Program-made: the position numbers and the translations under genes
Part shown: positions 36,544 to 49,149 of the stretch, piece by piece
Layout: every line of letters begins with the position of its first letter
Numbering within the stretch: the stretch's first letter is position 1
The notes under the pieces: model-generated
Databases searched by the model: none
What the model saw: the letters and a program-made list of their open reading frames with translations, nothing else
What the model was told of the DNA's origin: nothing
Assembly: GCF_904849725.1 (NCBI RefSeq)
Contig: NC_058520.1
Location: forward strand, 399,603,993-399,667,992
From: Hordeum vulgare subsp. vulgare
Taxonomy: Eukaryota > Streptophyta > Magnoliopsida > Poales > Poaceae
Direction of reading: 5' to 3'
Length of the DNA stretch: 64,000 nt

Positions 36544-38306
36544 AGTTCCGCAACGTGCCGGATTGTGAGGACCCGTTCGACTACGTCGGTTCGTCTGCTT
36601 CACGGAGGCATTCTTCTTCCAAGCGGGATCTCAGGCAAGATGATCATTTCCCTAGATACCATTACTATCATTGCCATGCTAGTTTTATCGCTTCTATCGA
36701 TTATGTCTCGTTGCCTACCACATGTTAAATATCAGCCTCTCAACAATGCCATGATAACCTTCAACCTGTTCGACCTAGCAAACCACTGATTGGCTATGTT
36801 ACCGCTTGCTTAACCCTGAGTTAGCGTTGCTAGTTGCAGGTGCATTGTTTCCATGTGAAAACATGGGTTCCTTGTCATATCACCATATTTTATGCTATTT
36901 AATTTAAAGCACCTATATACTTGGTAAAAGGTGGAAGGCTTGGCCTTTCTAGCCTGGTGTTTTGTTCCACCTTTGCCCCCTTAGTTTCGGCTACCGGTGT
37001 TATGTTCCATAAACGGGCGCTCCTAACAAGATCGGGGTTGTTATGGGGACCCCCTTGATAATTCGTTTTAGATTAAAGCTGGTCCGGCAAGGCCCAACAT
37101 TGGTTCTACATTTGCCCAACATAATAATTTTTTAATACTGAAATGCGTAGGGCGTCATGAACCCGAGGAGTAATTTTACATAAACAGGGGGGCAGTGCTG
37201 ATGGTGTTGGTCCCAAACGGTCTGCCTGCGGGGCCACCGCGGGGAAACTCGAGGTTTGGCACCCGTAGCTAGTTCCATCCGTCGTGTCCTGAGAACAAGA
37301 TACGCGGCTCCTATCGGGATCGTCGACACGCCGGGCGGCCTTGCTGGATTAGTTTTACCTTTGACGAGATATCTTGTGCATCGGGATTCCGGTGATGCTT
37401 TGGGTAATCTCAGAGTTGAGGTTTTCCACTAGGGAATCCGACGAGATCGCGAGCTTCGTGATTGAGGATTTCTATGCGGCTTGTGGTAATTTGTGATGGA
37501 CTAGTTGGAGCACCCCTGCAGGGTTAAATCTTTTCGGAAAGCCGTGCCCGAGGTTATGTGGAAACGTGGAAACTTTGTTTAACACTGGTTCTAGATAACC
37601 TGAAGTGAACTTAATTAAAATATGCCAACTGTGTGCGTAACTGTGACTGTCTCTTTCGTGAGTTCCTTCTCCGATCGAGGACACGGTGGGGTTATGTCGG
37701 ACGTGGTGTTCAGGATCATTCATTTGATCAACGGTAGTTCACGTTTGCTATGCGTAGATTTTCCCCCTCTTATTTCTGGTACTCGTAAGTTAGCCACCAA
37801 ATATATGCTTAGTCGCTGCTGCAACCTCACCACTTTACCATGCCTCACCCATTAAGCTTTGCTAGTCTCGATACCTTTGGAAGTGAGATTGCTGAGTGCC
37901 CTGTGGCTCACATATTACTACAACACCAGTTGCAGGTACAGGTAAAGGTTACTTGACGCGAGCGCGTTGATTGTTCATTTGGAGTTGCTTCTTCTTCTTC
38001 TTCTTCATCGATCTAGGATGGGTTCCTGGCCGGCAGCCTGGGATAGCAAGGATGGACGTCGTTCTTATTTTTCTCGTTTGTTTTCGTCTATAGTCGGACC
38101 CTGCTCTTACTATTGATGATTATGTAATGTACTGATGTGACTCTGATGTAGCTTGTGGCGAGTGTAAGCCAATTCTAAATATATCTCTTCTTTTCAGTAC
38201 ATGTACTTGTAACGATATCCATTCTTGCGACACGACGAGATGCGCTTCTATCCCTGACGAGGCCTTCGTGCCAAATTGAGGATAGGGTCGCATCTTGGGT
38301 GTGACA
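36544..38306 (+). other. Downstream part of the H LTR
   Basis: No convincing gene. A short open stretch after the acceptor ends at 36728. A (ttc)n run lies at about 37988-38006. The last 460 bases (from cacccattaagctttgc at 37846) are the part shared with 63540-64000. Confidence 0.7.
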
Positions 38307-40751
38307 CCAATGCCCCAGCCACCTTCTCTCGCTTGATGAATTCAATCTTCATGGAGTACTTGGATAAATTCGTCGTGGTATACCTCGATGATATTCTCAT
38401 CTACTCAAAGAACGAACAAGAACATGCCGAGCATCTAAGGCTGGTATTGATGAAACTTCGAGAGCATCGTCTTTATGCCAAGTTCTCAAAATGTGAATTT
38501 TGGTTACCAGAAGTGACCGATCTAGGCCACGTAATCTCTATTAAGGGTATTGATGTCAATACCGAGAGAGTTCAAGCTATCCTTGATTGGACTCAACCTG
38601 AATCGGTTAAGCAAATTAGGAGTTTTCTTGGACTAGCGAGCTATTGTTGCCGCTTTGTCGAGAACTTCTCCAAGGTTGCAAAGCCTATAATTGAACTCCT
38701 CAAGAAAGATAAAAAGTTTGAGTGGACACCACGGTGTGAGCATAGCTTTCAGGAACTGAAAGGACGCCTGACTTCTGCACCTGTGTTGCTACCACCAGAT
38801 TTCTCTAAGGACTTTGTTATCTATTGCAACGCTTCGCGACAAGGATTAGGTTGCATTCTCATGAAGGATCATCATGTGATTGCATACGCATCTCGACAGT
38901 TGTGTCCACATGAGGATAATTATCCCACACATGATCTTGAGCTTGCAGCTGTAGTACATGCACATAAAACCTGGCGACATTACCTTCTTGGTAATCGTTG
39001 CGAAATATGAAGTGATCACCAAAGTCTGAAATATATCTTCACCCATCCGTATTTGAATCTGAGGCAAAGACGATGGGTTGAGTTGATCACAGATTACGAC
39101 TTAGGAATAACTTACACCCCGGGGAAGGCCAATGTTATGGCTGATGCACTAAGTCATAAATCTTATTGTAACAACTTGATGTTATAACGAGGTCAACCAC
39201 GTCTATATGAGGAATTTCGGAAGTTAAACCTCCACATTGTTCCTCAAGGATTCCTTTCTACCCTGGTGGCGAAACCTACTCTTAGGGATCAAATCATAGC
39301 TGGCCAAAAGCGTGATAAAGGTATATCACGGATCAAATAGAATATTATTAGTGGAAACGCTAAGGAATTCTCCATGAATGATCAAGATGTTGTGTTCTTC
39401 GAGAACCGTCTATTGCTTCCTAAGAATCCACATCTGAGGCGGTTAATCCTTAAGGAGGCTCATGATTCTCCTCTCACCATTCATCCTTGTAATACTAAGA
39501 TGTATCAGGACCTATGCCAGAGGTTTTGGTGGACTAGGATGAAGAGAGAAATTGCTGAGTTCGTTGCTAACTGCGACGTTTGTCATCGAGTTAAGGCAGA
39601 ACATCAAAGGCCTGCTGGCACCCTTCAACCTCTAGCTATTCCTGAATGGAAATGGGATAAAGTTAGTATGGATTTCATCACTGGATTTCCCAAGACCAAG
39701 AAAGGAAAAAATGCTATCTTTGTGGTCATTGACCGTCTTTCCAAAGTAGCTCATTTTCTTACGGTTCGTGAGAGTATAACAGCTAGCCAGCTAGCAGAGT
39801 TATATATTTCTCGAATAGTGTCTCTTCATGGTGTCCCTCTGGAGATTAACTTAGATCGTGGAAGTATTTTTACTTCTCACCTCTGGGAAAGTTTTTAGAA
39901 TGCCATGGGGACTCACCTATCTTTTAGCACTACTTTCCATCCTCAATCAAGTGGTCAAGTAGAAAGAGTGAATCAAATCCTAGAGGATATGCTTCGAGCT
40001 TGTGTTATATCGTTCGGTATGAATTGGGAGAAGTGCCTTCCATTCGCCGAATTTTCTTATAACAATAGTTATCAATCAAGCTTGGGCAAAGCCCCTTTTG
40101 AACTTCTCTGTGGACGAAGATGTCGAACACCTCTTAATTGGTCAGAAACCAGAGAGAGGCAACTCTTTGGTCCGGATATGATCCACGAAGCAGAAGAGCA
40201 AGTTCGCATTATTTGTGAAAAGTTGAAAACAGCCCAATCTCGTCAAAATAGCAATATGATCGTCATCATAAGGGTGTGACCTTTGAAGTTGACGAGAAGG
40301 CTTACCTTCGGGTTACACCTGTGAAGGGTACCCATCGCTTCGGTATCAAAAGGCAAATTGGCTCCTCGTTACATTGGTCCTTTTCTCATTCTTGCCAAAC
40401 GAGGGGAAGTTGCCTACCAGTTGGAACTTCCTCCATATCTTTCCAAGGTTCATGATGTTTTCCACGTCTCGCAACTCAGGCGTTGCTTTTCGGATCCTAT
40501 CCGTGAAGTGGATCGCGAAACGCTTGTTCTCCAAGATAACCTTTCATACCTAGAATACCCTGTTCGTATTCTTGATCAAGTTGAGCGTACCACTCGATGT
40601 CGAAACCTCAAGTTTCTTAAAGTTCAATGGTCAAACCATTCTGAAAAAGACACAGTATGGGAAAGAGAGGACCGTCTCCGACTTGAGTATCCCGCGCTAT
40701 TCCCGACGACTTCCAAATCTCGGGACGAGATTCTTTTGAGTGGGGGTGAGT
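38307..40751 (+). pseudogene. pol: pol of element B, remainder (RT, RNase H, integrase, chromodomain-like)
   Basis: RT resumes at [20 protein letters not shown] with the box [14 protein letters not shown] near 38370-38412. RNase H covers about 38790-39170 ([16 protein letters not shown]; the first catalytic Asp reads Asn in this copy, Asp in F). The integrase zinc domain is about 39450-39600 (HxxxH...CDVCH). The core is about 39650-40050 (VVIDRLSKVAHFL, HPQSSGQVERVNQ). The tail at about 40340-40765 ends with a chromodomain-like block (RILDQVERTTRCRNLKFLKV, EREDRLRLEYPALFP). Stops at 39007-39009, 39186-39188, 39338-39340 and 39896-39898 and a shift near 40255 kill it. Confidence 0.93.
40738..40751 (+). 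other. Polypurine tract of element B
   Basis: gagtgggggtgagt directly before TGTCACATCC, identical to the tract in F (2797-2810). Confidence 0.85.
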
Positions 40752-43700
40752 TGTCACATCCTTAGATACCCTTTGAAGTCTAGAAAGATTGTGCTCATGT
40801 TTATTATTGCATTTAAAAGTGAAAATGGAAATCAAAGAGAAAAATCCTAGCAACTCTATATTCAAAACAATCCAAAATTGTGACAAATCAATGAACTCAA
40901 AATGGCCTTCATAAAAGTCCATTATTTTTGATAAATAATGGAAACAACAATTCAAGGTGGATTTCTTTTTTAAAATAATTTTGGCATTTTATTTAAAACA
41001 CAAAATCCACTGAAATCAACTATATATGTGATTTCAAATATTTCAGAAATTCATAAAATGTTGAATCTTTTATATGGGGTTGGAAATATTCCAAATAACA
41101 CCCTAGAGTTTATTCACTATTTTAGAAATAGTTTGGAGCCAACAATAAAATCAAACAAATGTCAGAAAGTTTAAAACAGAAAACACAAATGAATTTTTTT
41201 TATAAAACTCTTACATGTCGCTCACCTCGCCCAGCCCAGCTCTTCTCCGTGTCGTCTTCCTCGCACCAGTCGGCAGCAGGAGGTGGCTACTGCTCTCTTC
41301 GGCGCGGCCACGCACATGGGTGCCTGCCTGGCCTCCCCGTCGGGCTGGCCGCGAAGGGATAACCTCCCGCTACCCATTCCAGCTCTCTCCCTCTCCTCAT
41401 TCGCCCCGTGTGCCTCTCTCTCTCGCGGCCGCCATTAGAGCCGAGCTCAAGCTCGAGCTCGTCGTCGTTCCTGGCCACCCCAAGCCTCTTTGAGCACGCC
41501 GTTGGCTCCGCCTCATCGAGCACGTCGTCCCTGCCAAAGGAAAAGAGCCCCCGAGCCGTCCATCGTCAGATTGCCTTCGTCTTCTTCCTTGGGCTGCCGT
41601 TGATCGCTGTCGTCGTTCTCCTTCTCCAGGCCGTCCCCGAGCCCGCTCTCGACGTCTCTGGAATCTCTGTGAGCCCAGGATGGTTTCCCCCTCGATCCCG
41701 TGCCCTAGCGCCCGATTCCACCGGAGCACGACGAGATCCGTCGAGGGAGGTCGTCGCCGGTGATGCTCCGATGATCGGTTCATCATCCTGAGACCACGAG
41801 AAACTTCAACGTGCTGCGTAGGTGTCGTAGGAACCAATCCCCTATCCATTTGCCCCCTGTTTCATTGAGGCCATCGTTGCCCGAGCTCCGGCAGCCGCCG
41901 AGCTCGTCGCCGCTGTCAGCTCCGGCCACTTCAGCCCGAGAGACTATCAAAATGGACTCGCGGGTGAAGTGTCGTTCCCGTGGTGCCCTCCGCCGTCCTT
42001 TTGGTCGCCGGGGGAGCAATCCCGAAGCCCTCCGCCGTCGCTGGAGCCACCGGCGGCTCGTTGCCAGTGGGTTTGACCCCCAGCGCCAGTGGGTCGACTC
42101 CCCAGAGTCAGAGGCAAGTGGGACCAGCCCCTTGTTAATTAGCGTTAGTCTAAACAGAAATAAATAAAATAATAAACACCAATCAGTCACTGACATGTGG
42201 GCCATCCACTTTTAACTAACTAATTAATTTAAAGTTTAACTGGAATCAGACCAGAGTCACTGACTAGTGGGTCCCACTCGTCAGGTTTGACTTTCAACGG
42301 CCAGTTGGACCTGCTGATGTCATGCTGACGCAGTAAATCCAATTATGTGATTTAAATAATTGTAGAATAAGTGCAAAACTTTGGAAATTCATAGAAAATT
42401 AAATATAACTCAAAATTTGACAAATAATAAATGCAAATTGATCAGAAAAATTTAGTGAACACAATGGTGCTACTTTCATGCATGACAAACAAAGTTATGA
42501 AATAGCATCAGGTCAAATCAATTAAATGAACATGATAAATATACTTTTTCAACTAATATTGAATTTGAATTCAAATCAGCATCAACCCAAAGGTTTGATA
42601 CCCACACTAGCTCATGGTACATTTCATATCATGCCATGCTCATGCATCATATTGTTGCATATGAATGTTATTGATTGTCGTTATTGTTTCGGTAGGCTCT
42701 GCCCTTTCGGATACGTCCGAATATCCGACTGACGGATATAACCCCTCTGTTGAGCAACAGGTCAAGCACCCTTTTGATCATCCCGATATAATCCCATGTT
42801 CTTGCTCCTGCTCCCAGTTATTGCATTAGGACAAAATATTTCAAATGCTTTACTTCTGTAGCTAAATCTATTACTTTGCATGCCCTGTCATTGTCATAGT
42901 AAATAGCCAAACCTTGCAACCTAGTATACGTGGTAGTTGCTTGAGCTGTGATGTGTTCTATCCTGCTATGCTCGCTATGCCTAGAGTAGTGTCAGGTCTA
43001 TTTCATCTGGGTGATGAACAGGAATGGATGAATGTGTTCTAGTGACAAAGAATAAGTGTGGAACCTGATTTGGTAAAGGTACCGTTGAAAGGCTATGTAG
43101 GAGTACATGGCTGGTTGTTTCATTGGAACTGTCCTTAGGAACTGAGTTTCGTGTATGTAATCCAAGACTAGTTACTAGCACATGTTGGCCCTGAAATATG
43201 ACCCCGCTCGACTTATTGATTGCCTAGTACTCGGTTTAGGAGTTGCAAGTAGTTTCTAGTGTTTGTAGTCATGCTGGAGGCCGTGCATAGTGCTGACCTT
43301 AGAGGTGGGCTATGATGCGGTAGGCAGTGGCACGGTGTACCAAGTGGCACCTGGATGGTGGGCTTGGGAACCCCGCACACATCCTTTGGGGCCGTGGCGG
43401 AAACCTTGGTCGAACTTCCGTGCGGGTTCACCCTCAAATAGGCGATAGACCTAGACTAGGTATTAGTGTGGTTAACGGTCGTGGCCGACTCCCTCGCTGG
43501 GCTTCCGCTTGAAGGTTGCCGTGGTGCATGACGTGCACATGGCGATAAGTGGCGAGAGCGTGTGTGAAGAAGTACACCCCTGCAGGGTTATGATCTATTC
43601 GAATAGTCGCGTCCGTGGATATGGACTACTTGGAGACATATGTTGTTCATAGACAACCTTAATGGCTACTCACAAAAAGTATCAAGATAAGCGTGAGTAT

Positions 43701-44776
43701 CATGTATGGCATTCCCGCGGGGAGACGGAAAGGAGTTCATGACAGTGTATTGTTGTGGTGGTAGTGCACTCGTGTACAACTTATTAATGTTGTTTAAACT
43801 TTTTAAAATTGTAGTTTAGTCTAGCCAAGAGTCAAAGCTGGCTGGCTGCATGAAACCCTACAACCCCTTTATTGATACATGTGCATGAGTAGATAGATCT
43901 ATTCTAAGTCTTGCTGAGTAATTTGTACTCATGTTTGCTTAATAAATGTTGCAGAGGATACCCACGAGCCAACAGGTGGGTTCTTTCTAGACATCGATGA
44001 TGACGAGTAGCTGGTGTCCCAGCTACGACCTGGCCCCTTTTAGAAGGCATATGTAGATAGTCAGGCTTTATGCCTTTTCCTTTCAACTATCTATACCCAG
44101 ACAGCTTTTATGCTTCCGCTTGGTTTGTATGACTCTGCTTGTATGACATGAGTGTCGGGTCATGTGACCCCTACCTGTATGAACATATTATGCAAGACTC
44201 TTTCGAGTCTTCTAAATAAATGTTGTGATGTTGTATGGTTATGTTGTGATGCCATTGTTGTATCTATGAATATCGAGTATGTCATGCATACGTGTGATGC
44301 ACTGTGATATGTATGGGATTCAACACACCTAGTCGTATACCCTTAGTAGCTCTCTATATAGAGAAATGCCCCTTTGTGATTCCAACGAGCCTTGGTAGTT
44401 CGCTACTGCTCGGACACATTGGTTGACCGGCATGTATCCTTCTTAGTTGTTGTGTCTGTCCCTACGGGGAAATGTCACGCGGTGTAATGAAGTCCTTGTA
44501 GCTTGCTACGACTCGTCTACACTCGCTGATGACCGACACCTGCTTTGCTGGGTTATGTATGCCTGTCTCTGTACACTTGAGTTTATGACTAGTTATGACG
44601 ACCCGGGTTCTTTGACATTGGAATGCTAGCGACACAAATGCATATGTGAGTCAAAAGGCGCAAACGGTCCCGGCTAAGGTAAGGTGGCAGCCGTGGGGTT
44701 AACCGTGCGTGAGACCGCAAAGAGATGTGATGTGTTACACGCTGGATTCTTATGGCTTAGGATCAGGGTCCCGACA
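40752..44776 (+). repeat. 3' LTR of element B
   Basis: 4025 bp, TGTCACATCC...CCCGACA, partner of 19038-23036. TSD agagg follows at 44777-44781. The G/C-rich patch (41215-42170) and its hydrophobic frame (41408-41791) are kept. Confidence 0.94.
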
Positions 44777-45293
44777 AGAGGGGTGTGTTGTAGTGGGTTT
44801 AGCCTGACGGGTTTTTGTATCCCACTGACAGAAGGGGACAAGATACGTCTTTGTGTTGTTGCTACTAAGGATAAATTGATGGGGTTTATTCATATTGATT
44901 GAGTTTACTTTGTCTACATGATTTCATCATTCTCCAAGCATTACTCTGTTTGTCATGAACTTGATATGTAGAGAGGCAAGCCTAGATGCGCTCTTAAAGT
45001 GGAGTAATAGTAGTAGGTGCAGGCAGGAGTCAGCTTATTTGCTTATGTACGTGATGCCTATATACACATGATCATTCCCATGAACATCACATAACTATCG
45101 ACTTTTGTGTCAATTGCCCAACAATAATTTGTTACCCATCATATGTTGCTTTCATGAGAGATGCTATTAGGGAACACCATGGCCCCCGGGTCTATTCACT
45201 TATATATTTAGAAAACATATATTTACCTTGTTGCCTTTATTTGTCTTCTATTTTATTTTGCAATTTACAATTATCTACACACCTCATTTGCTT
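44777..45293 (+). repeat. 3' LTR of element A, second piece
   Basis: After the B duplication the A LTR resumes (ggtgtgttgtagtgggttt...) and follows 13600-14119 of the 5' LTR. It stops at ctcatttgcttg, where C begins. Confidence 0.9.
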
Positions 45294-46853
45294 GAACAAA
45301 TGCGGAATAAAACTAACGTTTAATTAGTCAGGCACAAAACTAAAACACCTAGGCTCACCTATGTGTACCAACAATTTATGTTAAGCAAGATAAACAACTA
45401 ATTGATAGCAAGATATATAACAAGAAACAATATGGCTATCACAAAGTAAAGTGCATAAGTAAAGGGCTCGGGTAAGAGATAACTGATGCACGTATATACG
45501 AGGATGCACCCCTAAGTTCACACCCTTGCGGATTCTAATCTCGTTTGGAACGGTGTGGAGGTACAATGCTCACCAAGAAGCCACTAAGGCCACTTTAATC
45601 TCCTCATGCCCTTGCACAATGCAAGATGTCGTGATTCCACTAAGGGACCCTTGAGGGCGGTCACCGAACCCGTACAAACAAGGTTGGGGCAATCTACACA
45701 ACTTCATTGGAGGCTCCCAACAACACCATGAAGCTTGACCACAATGGAATATTACTTCGAGGTAACCTTAAATGCTCGGGGCAATATCCACAACCTAATT
45801 GGAGACCTCAATGCTTGCCCAGAGCTTTACACCACAATGATTGAGCTCTGAGGCACCACCAAGCTTCTAGGATTCCAAAGAACCCAAAAAGAATAAGTAT
45901 TAGGGTACCAAGCACCTAAGAGTAATAATCTTCTCAAACTTCACTTCCACATATCACTATCGAGAACTCAAACCTATGCACCAAATGCAATGGCAAGGGA
46001 GCACAGAGTGCCCAAGTCTTTCTATCCCAGATCCCTCCACAACAACTAATTCTATGGAATAAAATGAGAGGGAGAACGAAGAAGAACATGAAGAATTTCA
46101 CGATCTAGATCCAAGTGGTTCCCCTCACAAGGAGGAGAAAGTGATTGGTGGAAATGTGGATCTAGATCTCCTCTCTCTTTTCCCTCAAGAATGAGAAAGA
46201 ATCATTGGAGGGATTGAGAGTTAGCAAGCTCTAAGAAGGTCAACAATTGGGGGCAAAAACGAGCTCAAGAGTTGGGGAACCATTGGGGAGGAAGACCCCC
46301 TCAAATAGGTCCCCACAAATTTTCCCGATATGTGTAGAATTACACATGGGCGGTACAACTGGTGATGAGGGCGATACAACCGCTATGACCGGTACAACCG
46401 CCCAACCACTGCCCAACTCGAGCACTGGACATGACAAAGTCCCAAGGTGTACAACCTCTTAGAACACCGGTAGTACCGGGCTATATAATATAGCAGTACA
46501 ACCAGTCCACCTTCGCCCAACAACCAGAGCTCAACAGAAACATGTACGGTTGAAGCCTGGTGCTAGGTCGGTTCAACCTCCCAGGGCTACCACCCTGGGT
46601 CACCCAGTTGTGGGTAGTACATCTTCCCGGGGGCAATGGTACACAGCTGGGGACCACTCAATGGCAGCACCACCATGGTATCACTCGTGGAGTTGTGGTT
46701 AGACCAGAAGACACTAGCGATCGGTACAATCATATCAAGAAAACAGGTAAGACCAAAACTGCAATAACTTCTGCAAATGAGCTCCGAATTGAGAAAACTC
46801 AAGCTTGTTGGATTTATGACGACAAGAGCTATCCAAGAGCGATTATGAAAATG

Positions 46854-47015
46854 GTTTTTTATATATGTGCCCCTCATTCCTTAGTATTACTCACCGAACC
46901 CCACGCTCTAAAGTTTAGCTCAATTTTCCCCACTCGCTTGTCTGAAATCCTCACAAAAGCCCAAACTGGTCGTCTGCCGTTTAGTCAAGCTTTGACCGTT
47001 AACTCTGACGAGTGA
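46854..47015 (+). repeat. Left terminal inverted repeat of the Mutator-like element
   Basis: Matches the reverse complement of 54738-54902 at about 80-85 percent by eye. Best-kept blocks are aagctttgaccgttaactct and ttttccccactcg. Such long repeats carry transposase binding sites and usually promoters. Confidence 0.92.
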
Positions 47016-47752
47016 GGCCATGTTGGCAGTGGACTGTGTTCGGCCGTTGAACCTGACAGCTACGGTCATTGCGCTGGTTGGACCGGTGGGCTTCTGATCA
47101 CTGTTGGCCCACTCTTAATTGCATGCAACATGTGTTATGCCGCCGATGCAGCCTTGGCATGTTATGCATGCATGCGACGTAGCTTTTTTGCATGCATGCG
47201 CGCGCCGCCGGGGACGTAGCCTTGCCTCACCTCGCTCGCTTCTCCTTGCCTCGTGTCTCGCGCGCCTTCAGGGACATAGCCTACCTTTTCCATAACACGC
47301 GTGCGACGCCAGAGTGCAGGCGCCACCACGAACCGACATTTCCTCACCACGGACTAACATTTAGCCACATACTAGCATGCAGACGCATCTCGCGTCTCCT
47401 TGGTTCAGGGCGGCGGCATTTTAGAGCGGCAACATCTCTAGGGCGCACGCGTCTGGCCGCACGCAGCCATGTCTCCCTAGGCCGCACGTAGCCACGCTAT
47501 GGCACACGCGTCTGGCATCTCCTCGGTCTGCTCGTGTTGATTCAATGGTTGGTGTCTTGATTAAATGGCTGGTGTCGATTCAGTGGCTCGCATCGAGTCA
47601 GTTGGCAATGAAATCCCATGGCATACCAAGCCCAACCACACTCTATTTTAACCACCCACCCCTCCATCTCTTCTCCACAACTTCCATCGCCGCCGCTCCT
47701 TCTCTTCTTCATCCAACCCCAAAGCAGCTTTGAAGTGAGGCGAGTAGAGAAG

Positions 47753-48178
47753 ATGAACTACAACGGCCCCACCTTCCGCTTCCCACCCACTGTGCCGGAG
47801 AGGAGGTACCCCGTCGGCATCGTCATGGAGACCACGCTGCATGTGTGGGCAATCTCAAGGTGGAGGGGTCCTAGGGAGTTGGCGCACGCGTTCCTCCATG
47901 CGAGCTTTGGTCACCTCCCGGCGACCTCGTATGTCATGTTCCACCTGGAAGAGATGCGTCTGAATGCATGCTCTCCGCCGACTGTGCTGCTCACGAACTT
48001 CACCAACCGCTTCGATGCTTTCTATCTTCTAGAGAAGGTTTTTTGGTGTGGCTACGAGTTCATCACTTTCACAACCTACAACTTCTTGACCGACATCGAC
48101 ATCATCTTCCCCACCCTCAACGCTATGCACAGCCTCCCATACTACGTCGGCGAGAATGGCATGGAGGAGGACAACTAA
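47753..48178 (+). CDS. Unrecognised 141-codon protein in the Mutator-like element
   Basis: I chose the ATG at 47753 (MNYNGPTFRFPPTVPERRYP). It follows a TATA-like ctctatttta (about 47640) and a pyrimidine-rich leader with the start context gaagATGa; the same frame is open upstream to 47618. The protein continues GIVMETTLHVWAISRWRGPR, FLHASFGHLPATSYVMFHLE, FTNRFDAFYLLEKVFWCGYE and ends ENGMEEDN. It is rich in aromatic residues and has no signal peptide or membrane span. It faces the transposase gene, the place that mudrB holds in maize MuDR, but I see no resemblance to mudrB. It could be an accessory protein or a captured host gene. The intact frame beside a decayed transposase is notable. Confidence 0.55.
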   Translation: MNYNGPTFRFPPTVPERRYPVGIVMETTLHVWAISRWRGPRELAHAFLHASFGHLPATSYVMFHLEEMRLNACSPPTVLLTNFTNRFDAFYLLEKVFWCGYEFITFTTYNFLTDIDIIFPTLNAMHSLPYYVGENGMEEDN

Positions 48179-48414
48179 AGATGGCGCTCAAGGCAGGCCG
48201 GTTTGTCGTGAAGATGGTGTTGCCCTAGTTTGTTAGGGCTTTTAATTTCTATTATTATTGTATTATTTTAAAGTTGTACCATGAACTTGGTGTACCCTTT
48301 ATCTTTAAGGTGCACTTATCTTTATTATTGCCATGTTATATTATGCTATGTCGTGTTATGTTATGCTATATGCTTGTCTTATATTTGGTTTTTTTGGCTA
48401 GCATGTAAGGGCTT
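48179..48414 (+). other. 3' flank of the 141-codon ORF
   Basis: A/T-rich, with ttgtattattttaaagttg and similar motifs that could serve polyadenylation. Nothing else seen. Confidence 0.4.
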
Positions 48415-49060
48415 GTTCATGTTGTGTTATATTTGGATTTTATAGGAAACAACATAATCAAATCTGTCAGAAAAGGATAAAAAAGCAATAGCAAAAATAG
48501 CAAAAAATTATGAAGCTTTTATTCGTATTGTGTCATATTTGGATTTTATTAGAAACAACATAATCAAATGTGTCAAAAAGGGTAAAAAAGCTAGAGAAAA
48601 AAGAGCAAAAAATTTATGAAGTTTTTATTCATGTTGTGTTATATTTGGATTTTATTAAAAACAACATAATCAAATCTGTCAAAAAGGGATACAAAAGCTA
48701 GAGCAAAAAGAGCAAAAAAAATTATGAAGTTTTTTTTCATGTTGTGCTATATTTGGATTTTATTAGAAACAACATAATCAAATATTTCAAAAATGATACA
48801 AAAGCTAGAGCAAAAAGAGCAAAAAAATGAAGCTTTTATTCATGTTGTGTTATATTTGGATTTTATAAGAAACAACATAATCAAATCTGTCAAAAAGGGA
48901 TACAAAAGCTAGAGCAAAAGAGCAAAAACAATTATGAAGCTTTGATTCATGTTGTTTTATATTTGGATTTTATTAAAAACAACATATTCAAATTTTTCAA
49001 AAAAGGATACAAAAGCGAGAGAAAAAAGAGCAAAAAAAAAATCAAATCTATCAAAAAATA
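48415..49060 (+). repeat. Minisatellite, about 107-bp unit, six copies
   Basis: Each unit contains atatttggattttat, then aaacaacataatcaaat, then aaaagctagagcaaaa. The motif atttggat starts at about 48430, 48537, 48642, 48750, 48853 and 48961, a period of 102-111 bases. Units differ by small substitutions and indels. A 62-bp unit with ggtgcctaatttttgaaatg is also repeated at 49065-49147. Confidence 0.9.
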
Positions 49061-49149
49061 TGTTGGTGCCTAATTTTTGAAATGTTGGTCGCCATAATGC
49101 ATGAAAGAGCAATCAAATAAATGTTGGTGCCTAATTTTTGAAATGTCGT

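Larger units (their letters stand above)
33480..38306 (+). mobile_element. Element H: 4.8-kb solo LTR (gypsy type) in the RT of B
   Basis: The ends are TGTGACAGCC and GGTGTGACA, with perfect TSD CCAAT (33475-33479, 38307-38311). No second LTR, primer site or polyprotein is found between them, so I read it as a solo LTR left by recombination between LTRs of a full element. Its last 460 bases recur, inverted, at 63540-64000. Features inside are a TATA box at 34042-34050, a G/C-rich proline-rich exon-like stretch to 34718, an intron-like stretch to 36543, and a long unique tail. The recombination origin is inference. Confidence 0.88.
19038..44776 (+). mobile_element. Element B: chromovirus (Ty3/gypsy) with 4.0-kb LTRs, carrying G and H
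   Basis: Perfect 5-bp duplication AGAGG at 19033-19037 and 44777-44781. LTRs are 19038-23036 (3999 bp) and 40752-44776 (4025 bp), both TGTCACATCC...CA. Removing G (24934-31788) and H (33480-38306) leaves about 14 kb. Order: LTR, initiator-tRNA-Met primer site, pre-gag ORF, gag, protease, RT, RNase H, integrase, chromodomain-like tail, purine tract, LTR. LTR divergence over the first 580 bp is about 4-5 percent by eye. The pol carries several stops, so the copy is dead but only moderately old. Confidence 0.95.

Noticed and set aside
48415..49060. Regularly spaced repeats that might suggest a CRISPR array
   Set aside because: Units are head-to-tail with no unique spacers, strongly A/T-rich, and in a plant transposon. 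It is a minisatellite.
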